NCBI GenBank assembly: GCA_030619585.1
Contig: JAUXBD010000045.1
Span: 1 to 7,942 of the forward strand
Length of the DNA: 7,942 nucleotides
Direction of reading: 5' to 3'
Source of the DNA: Desulfobacteraceae bacterium
GTDB taxonomy: Bacteria > Desulfobacterota > Desulfobacteria > Desulfobacterales > SURF-7
Shown here: piece after piece, positions 4,727 through 7,942 of the stretch
Layout: every line of letters starts with the position of its first letter
Position numbering within the stretch: position 1 is the stretch's first letter
Made by a program: the position numbers and the translations under genes
Notes under the pieces: generated by a model
Told to the model about the DNA's origin: nothing
Database searches by the model: none
Seen by the model: the letters and a program-made list of their open reading frames with translations, nothing else

Positions 4727-6346
4727 ATGGGAATCAATGATATTGGAGACAATTCATGGGATGATGAAGTTGATGTTATTGTTGTTGGCTTTGGAGGTGC
4801 TGGTGCATGCGCAGCTATAGAAGCTGCAGATGGAGGCGACAAAGTCATGGTAGTCGAACGTTTCTGCGGAGGCGGTGCTACAAGGATGAGCGGAGGTGTT
4901 ATATATACCGGAGGCGGTACATGGTGCCAGAAAGAGGCCGGATTTGAAGATACGCCTGAAAACATGTTCAATTATCTGAAACAGGAGACACAAGATATTG
5001 TTAAAGACAGCACCCTAAAGGATTTCTGCGAAAAGAGTACTGGAAATCTTGAGTGGCTTGAAAAGCAGGGTGTTCCTTTTGCTTCATCGTTTTGTCCCTA
5101 TAAAACATCCTATCCGATTGACAAATATTTTCTATACTATTCAGGAAACGAATCGTTTCCTCCCTATAATTCAAAGGCCACACCGGCACCGCGCGGCCAC
5201 CGCGCAAAAGGCAAGGGAATGCCCGGCGGCGTGTTCGTTAATCCATTAATTGACTCAGCCGTAAAAAAAGGCGTTGATGTGCGTTGCCATGCAAAAGCAA
5301 AGCGTCTTATCACGGATGATAAGGGAAATGTAACCGGCCTGGAGTTCTCCGCCATTCCAAAGGGCGGTTTCTTTGCCATGATGAATAAACTTACGGATAC
5401 CCTTGCATACTATTCGAGGTACGCCATAATCGCCACGCCGCATATTGAGAATATTTTTAAGGTACTTTCCTCTTTATGGCAACTCAGAGGCCGTACCACG
5501 CGTGTACGTGCCAGAAAAGGAGTTATACTTTCAACCGGAGGATTTGTCTTTAACAGGAAAATGATAGCTGAATATGCTCCCAAGTATCTTACAGGAGCAA
5601 CCCTGGGAACAATCGGTGATGACGGAAGTGGAATCAAAATGGGACTGCGCATTGGTGCTGCAGCCGGTAATATGGACCGTGTATCTGCATGGCGTTTTAT
5701 CAATCCTCCCATCTCTTTTGTTAAGGGAATGCTTGTTAATCGCAAGGGCAACCGGTTTTCTAATGAACAGTTTTACGGTGCCAAAACTTCAGAAAAGATG
5801 GTAGAAGAAAACGGAGGCGCGGGCATTTTGATTATAGATTCTGAAATCTGGAAAAAGGCCCATGGCGACCTCCGCCTGGATCGCGTACAGTGGTTCCAGG
5901 CAGTACCTAATTTTATAAGCCTTTATTTGAATGATAAAAAGGCCAATACCATTGAAAAGCTGGCAGTCAAGCATGATATCCCGCCTGAAAACCTGCGCCG
6001 AACATTGGAATCATACAATGCACTTGCAGAAAACAATGGAGATGATCAATTGGGCAAGTCAAAAGATTTTTTTAAGGTACTGAAACCACCATACCATGCA
6101 ATTGACTGTTCTATCGGCAGTTTATTGTACTCCTGTGCCACAATAACACTGGGAGGCCTTGTAGTAAATGAAGAGACCGGTGAAGTGAAAAGAGAAGACG
6201 GGTCTGTTATCAGCGGCCTGTATGCTGCAGGAAGAACAGCGGTTGGCATTACTTCCAACGGATATGTCAGCGGACTCTCAATTGCTGATGCAGTCTATTC
6301 AGGAAGAAGGGCGGGAAACCATGCTGCTGCAAAAAGCTGTGAATAA
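4727..6346 (+). CDS. FAD-binding oxidoreductase, fumarate reductase / 3-oxosteroid dehydrogenase superfamily
   Basis: This 539-residue flavoprotein begins with a Rossmann dinucleotide fold: DVIVVGFGGAGACAAIEAA (GxGxxG at 21-26) with E44 at the end of strand two. GGGATRMSGG follows at 48-57, and GVILSTGGF (265-273) and GDDGSG (297-302) are typical of the FAD_binding_2 family. The C-terminal FAD-contact block is TLGGLVV (474-480), GLYAAG (497-502) and SNGYVSGLSIADAVYSGRRAG (510-530). It has no signal peptide, haem-binding CXXCH or iron-sulfur motif, so it is a soluble cytoplasmic enzyme needing a separate electron partner. The C-terminal SNGYVSGLS block does not match the usual catalytic loops of fumarate reductase or canonical KstD, so double-bond reduction/dehydrogenation is likely but the substrate is open. 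A hydrophobic helical insertion (about 212-256) precedes the GVILSTGGF strand. It is monocistronic here, divergent from the redox/HEAT gene and convergent with lpxD across 14 bp. Confidence 0.88.
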   Translation: MGINDIGDNSWDDEVDVIVVGFGGAGACAAIEAADGGDKVMVVERFCGGGATRMSGGVIYTGGGTWCQKEAGFEDTPENMFNYLKQETQDIVKDSTLKDFCEKSTGNLEWLEKQGVPFASSFCPYKTSYPIDKYFLYYSGNESFPPYNSKATPAPRGHRAKGKGMPGGVFVNPLIDSAVKKGVDVRCHAKAKRLITDDKGNVTGLEFSAIPKGGFFAMMNKLTDTLAYYSRYAIIATPHIENIFKVLSSLWQLRGRTTRVRARKGVILSTGGFVFNRKMIAEYAPKYLTGATLGTIGDDGSGIKMGLRIGAAAGNMDRVSAWRFINPPISFVKGMLVNRKGNRFSNEQFYGAKTSEKMVEENGGAGILIIDSEIWKKAHGDLRLDRVQWFQAVPNFISLYLNDKKANTIEKLAVKHDIPPENLRRTLESYNALAENNGDDQLGKSKDFFKVLKPPYHAIDCSIGSLLYSCATITLGGLVVNEETGEVKREDGSVISGLYAAGRTAVGITSNGYVSGLSIADAVYSGRRAGNHAAAKSCE

Positions 6347-6360
6347 ACCATTGGATGCTA

Positions 6361-7386
6361 TCAGTCAGGCTTTTTCTCAATCTTACTAAGGCGTTTTTCA
6401 AGATCGGTTATCATTTTTTTAAGTTCTGGAAGTTTGGGTAGCATTCGCTGAACCCTAAGCCATATTCTGTGCGGCATTACAGGGATGCCGGATACAATTG
6501 TATTGTCCGGCACATCTTGCAGCACTCCGGACTTGGGGCCGATCGTTACATTATCCCCAATGGAAAGATGGTCGCCAATACCTGCCTGACCTGCGAAAAC
6601 GCAATGTTTACCTATACTTGTGCTTCCTGCCACGCCTGACTGCCCTGCAAGCACGCTGTTCTCACCTACGGTAACATTATGGGCAATGTGAACAAGGTTG
6701 TCGGTCTTTACGCCTTTTTTGATCCGGGTTTTTCCAAAGGTTGCACGGTCAATTGCATTAAGAGGGCCGATTTCCACATCATCATCAATTTGAACAATAC
6801 CGGTCTGGGGCATCTTGTGGTATATATCCCCTTCAGGGACAAAGCCAAACCCGTCACTTCCGATAACAGTGCCTGCGTGTATGATGACCCTGTTTCCTAT
6901 GCTACATCGATCATATATGGTTACATTGGGCCATATTACGACATCGTTTCCGATCTTAACATTATCACCTAAAAAAACACCCGGATGAAGTATTACCCTG
7001 TCCCCTATTGTGACATTATCTGAGATTACTACAAAAGGACCTATGGAAACATTATCGCCGCAAACCATGTTATTACCAATGTGGGCGCTTGAACTCACAT
7101 TGTTTTCAGGTTTTACGGGCGGATAAAGTTGCTGCATGACCTTTGCAAAAGCCAATTTAGGGTCTTTAACCACAACCAGGGTTTTTTCCCCTTTGCAAAG
7201 TTCAGGAACCAGGATAGCGCCGGCGTTAGTTTCATCAATCTTTTTTAAAAACTTTGCACTCTGTGCAAATGTGATCTGATCTTTGGTTGCATATTCAAAC
7301 GGAGCTGCACTGCAAATAATTTTATCAGGATCACCGACGATCTCTCCGTCTACTAATTTAGCTATTTGGGGAAGTGATAATTTCAT
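6361..7386 (-). CDS. lpxD: UDP-3-O-acylglucosamine N-acyltransferase LpxD
   Basis: LpxD transfers a hydroxyacyl chain from acyl carrier protein to the amine of UDP-3-O-acylglucosamine, the third step of lipid A synthesis, in the cytoplasm as a homotrimer. The N-terminal uridine-binding domain (about 1-98) starts MKLSLPQIAKLVDGEIVGDP. The left-handed beta-helix (about 99-300) is built of hexapeptide repeats such as IGNDVV and IGDNVT. GSDGFGF is at 176-182, and the presumed catalytic H236 lies in NLVHIAHNV. A charged helix (about 305-341) closes the trimer. The ATG at 7384-7386 is chosen because it gives 341 residues, the usual length; an upstream in-frame ATG at 7467 would add 27 unrelated residues inside the preceding gene. 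The Shine-Dalgarno is poor (AGG very close to the ATG), so translation may depend on coupling to the acyl-CoA dehydrogenase, whose stop is 22 nt upstream. The usual lpx/bam neighbours are absent in this window. Confidence 0.95.
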   Translation of the reverse strand: MKLSLPQIAKLVDGEIVGDPDKIICSAAPFEYATKDQITFAQSAKFLKKIDETNAGAILVPELCKGEKTLVVVKDPKLAFAKVMQQLYPPVKPENNVSSSAHIGNNMVCGDNVSIGPFVVISDNVTIGDRVILHPGVFLGDNVKIGNDVVIWPNVTIYDRCSIGNRVIIHAGTVIGSDGFGFVPEGDIYHKMPQTGIVQIDDDVEIGPLNAIDRATFGKTRIKKGVKTDNLVHIAHNVTVGENSVLAGQSGVAGSTSIGKHCVFAGQAGIGDHLSIGDNVTIGPKSGVLQDVPDNTIVSGIPVMPHRIWLRVQRMLPKLPELKKMITDLEKRLSKIEKKPD

Positions 7387-7393
7387 AGGCCTA

Positions 7394-7423
7394 TTATACT
7401 GCTTCGGGTTATACCGCTTCGGG
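7394..7423 (-). repeat. 15-bp tandem duplication spanning a stop codon
   Basis: On the minus strand CCCGAAGCGGTATAA (7423 to 7409) is immediately followed by CCCGAAGCAGTATAA (7408 to 7394), 14 of 15 identical. The first copy encodes the last four residues and stop of the acyl-CoA dehydrogenase (PEAV-stop). The second copy repeats the same reading in frame after the stop, followed by TAG. The duplication also creates a TATAAT (7393-7398) seven bases from the lpxD ATG. Confidence 0.9.
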
Positions 7424-7942
7424 ACTGTAAATAATGTCTTTATGCATCTCAAGAAGAGAGATGTCATCGGACAAAATATAGTCCATTGTTGTTTTTGTTT
7501 GATGTTTTGCTCTTGTAATAAAAATCCTGGCCACTTTTTTCTTTCTATCCGACTTTAATGCGTCAATGCATAAAAGGTATGAAAGTATCGTATCAATTGC
7601 CATATTGACAAGTCTTTCAGAATGATACTCCCTTACTGTTGAATCACCTTTTTGTTTAATATGGGAAACAGCCATTTCAAGCTGTGCACGCACCCCTTGA
7701 GCAATTTCATAAAGGTCGGACACCTTGGAAAAATCATTATCGCTTTCATACTCATTTAAACGTTCAAAAATCACACCACCGATAACACTTCCAATTGCAG
7801 CAACTACCTGCAACTGTGTTGTGCCTTCGTAAATATTGGTAATGCGCACATCACGATAGTGACGCTCCACATTGAACTCAGTGGTAAATCCCACTCCCCC
7901 GTGTATTTGAACAGCATCGTAACATACCTTGTTACCCATCTC
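7409..7942 (-). CDS. Acyl-CoA dehydrogenase, C-terminal part (enters from right edge)
   Basis: The 177 visible residues carry the C-terminal hallmarks of the acyl-CoA dehydrogenase family: VQIHGGVGF (about residues 11-19), VERHYRDVRI, and IYEGTTQLQ. Its glutamate (YEGT) is at the position used as catalytic base in short/medium-chain enzymes. These enzymes remove two hydrogens from acyl-CoA with FAD and pass electrons to electron-transfer flavoprotein. About 125 residues follow the YEGT motif, longer than in simple family members, suggesting the acyl-CoA dehydrogenase type with an extra C-terminal helical domain. The reading frame is open to the window edge (GAG at 7940-7942), so the true start lies outside; an internal ATG at 7937-7939 should not be taken as the start. 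It shares orientation with lpxD and ends 22 nt before it. Chain-length specificity cannot be judged from this part. Confidence 0.92.
   Translation of the reverse strand, partial: EMGNKVCYDAVQIHGGVGFTTEFNVERHYRDVRITNIYEGTTQLQVVAAIGSVIGGVIFERLNEYESDNDFSKVSDLYEIAQGVRAQLEMAVSHIKQKGDSTVREYHSERLVNMAIDTILSYLLCIDALKSDRKKKVARIFITRAKHQTKTTMDYILSDDISLLEMHKDIIYSPEAV

Noticed and set aside
7387..7467. Extended lpxD start adding 27 residues
   Set aside because: It would overlap the end of the acyl-CoA dehydrogenase gene. LpxD proteins begin at the MKLSL-like segment, and the 341-residue form has the standard length.

Overview
The window looks like a chromosomal segment of an anaerobic, Gram-negative bacterium. 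LpxD shows a lipid-A outer membrane. The acyl-CoA dehydrogenase, the fumarate-reductase-type flavoprotein and the LsrF-like aldolase together suggest a Desulfobacterales-type (deltaproteobacterial) sulfate reducer. That placement is inferred from the gene types and the AT-rich intergenic DNA; no marker gene proves it.

Layout. Left block (1-3286), minus strand: a 700-residue class II aldolase / short-chain dehydrogenase fusion (945-3047), a small VOC/glyoxalase-fold protein (375-758), and the N-terminus of an LsrF-like class I aldolase running off the left edge (1-247). All three point the same way and probably form one carbohydrate or C3-metabolite operon. A good sigma70-type promoter with a palindrome in its spacer lies upstream of the fusion gene (3117-3145). 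The gap between the fusion gene and the VOC gene is almost filled by two opposed arrays of a degenerate 9-bp unit that can fold into a long hairpin just before the VOC ribosome binding site.

Middle block (3287-4726): a minus-strand protein combining a glutaredoxin/PDO-like redox region (CPFC motif) with C-terminal HEAT-like helices, then a 468-bp AT-rich divergent intergenic region. This region holds a triplicated 12-mer, a possible non-autonomous mobile element of about 154 bp with 23-bp imperfect terminal inverted repeats, and inside it a perfect FNR-type palindrome (TTGAT-N4-ATCAA).

Right block (4727-7942): a plus-strand FAD-binding oxidoreductase of the fumarate reductase / 3-oxosteroid dehydrogenase superfamily (539 aa). 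It converges with 14 bp of spacing on lpxD (minus strand, 341 aa). lpxD follows the C-terminal part of an acyl-CoA dehydrogenase that enters from the right edge; the last five codons of that gene, including its stop, are tandemly duplicated.

The coding genes belong to recognisable families. The least explained material is intergenic: the inverted 9-bp arrays, the MITE-like element carrying an FNR box, and the promoter/operator architecture of the aldolase operon. I see no defence system, CRISPR array, tRNA, rRNA or transposase gene.
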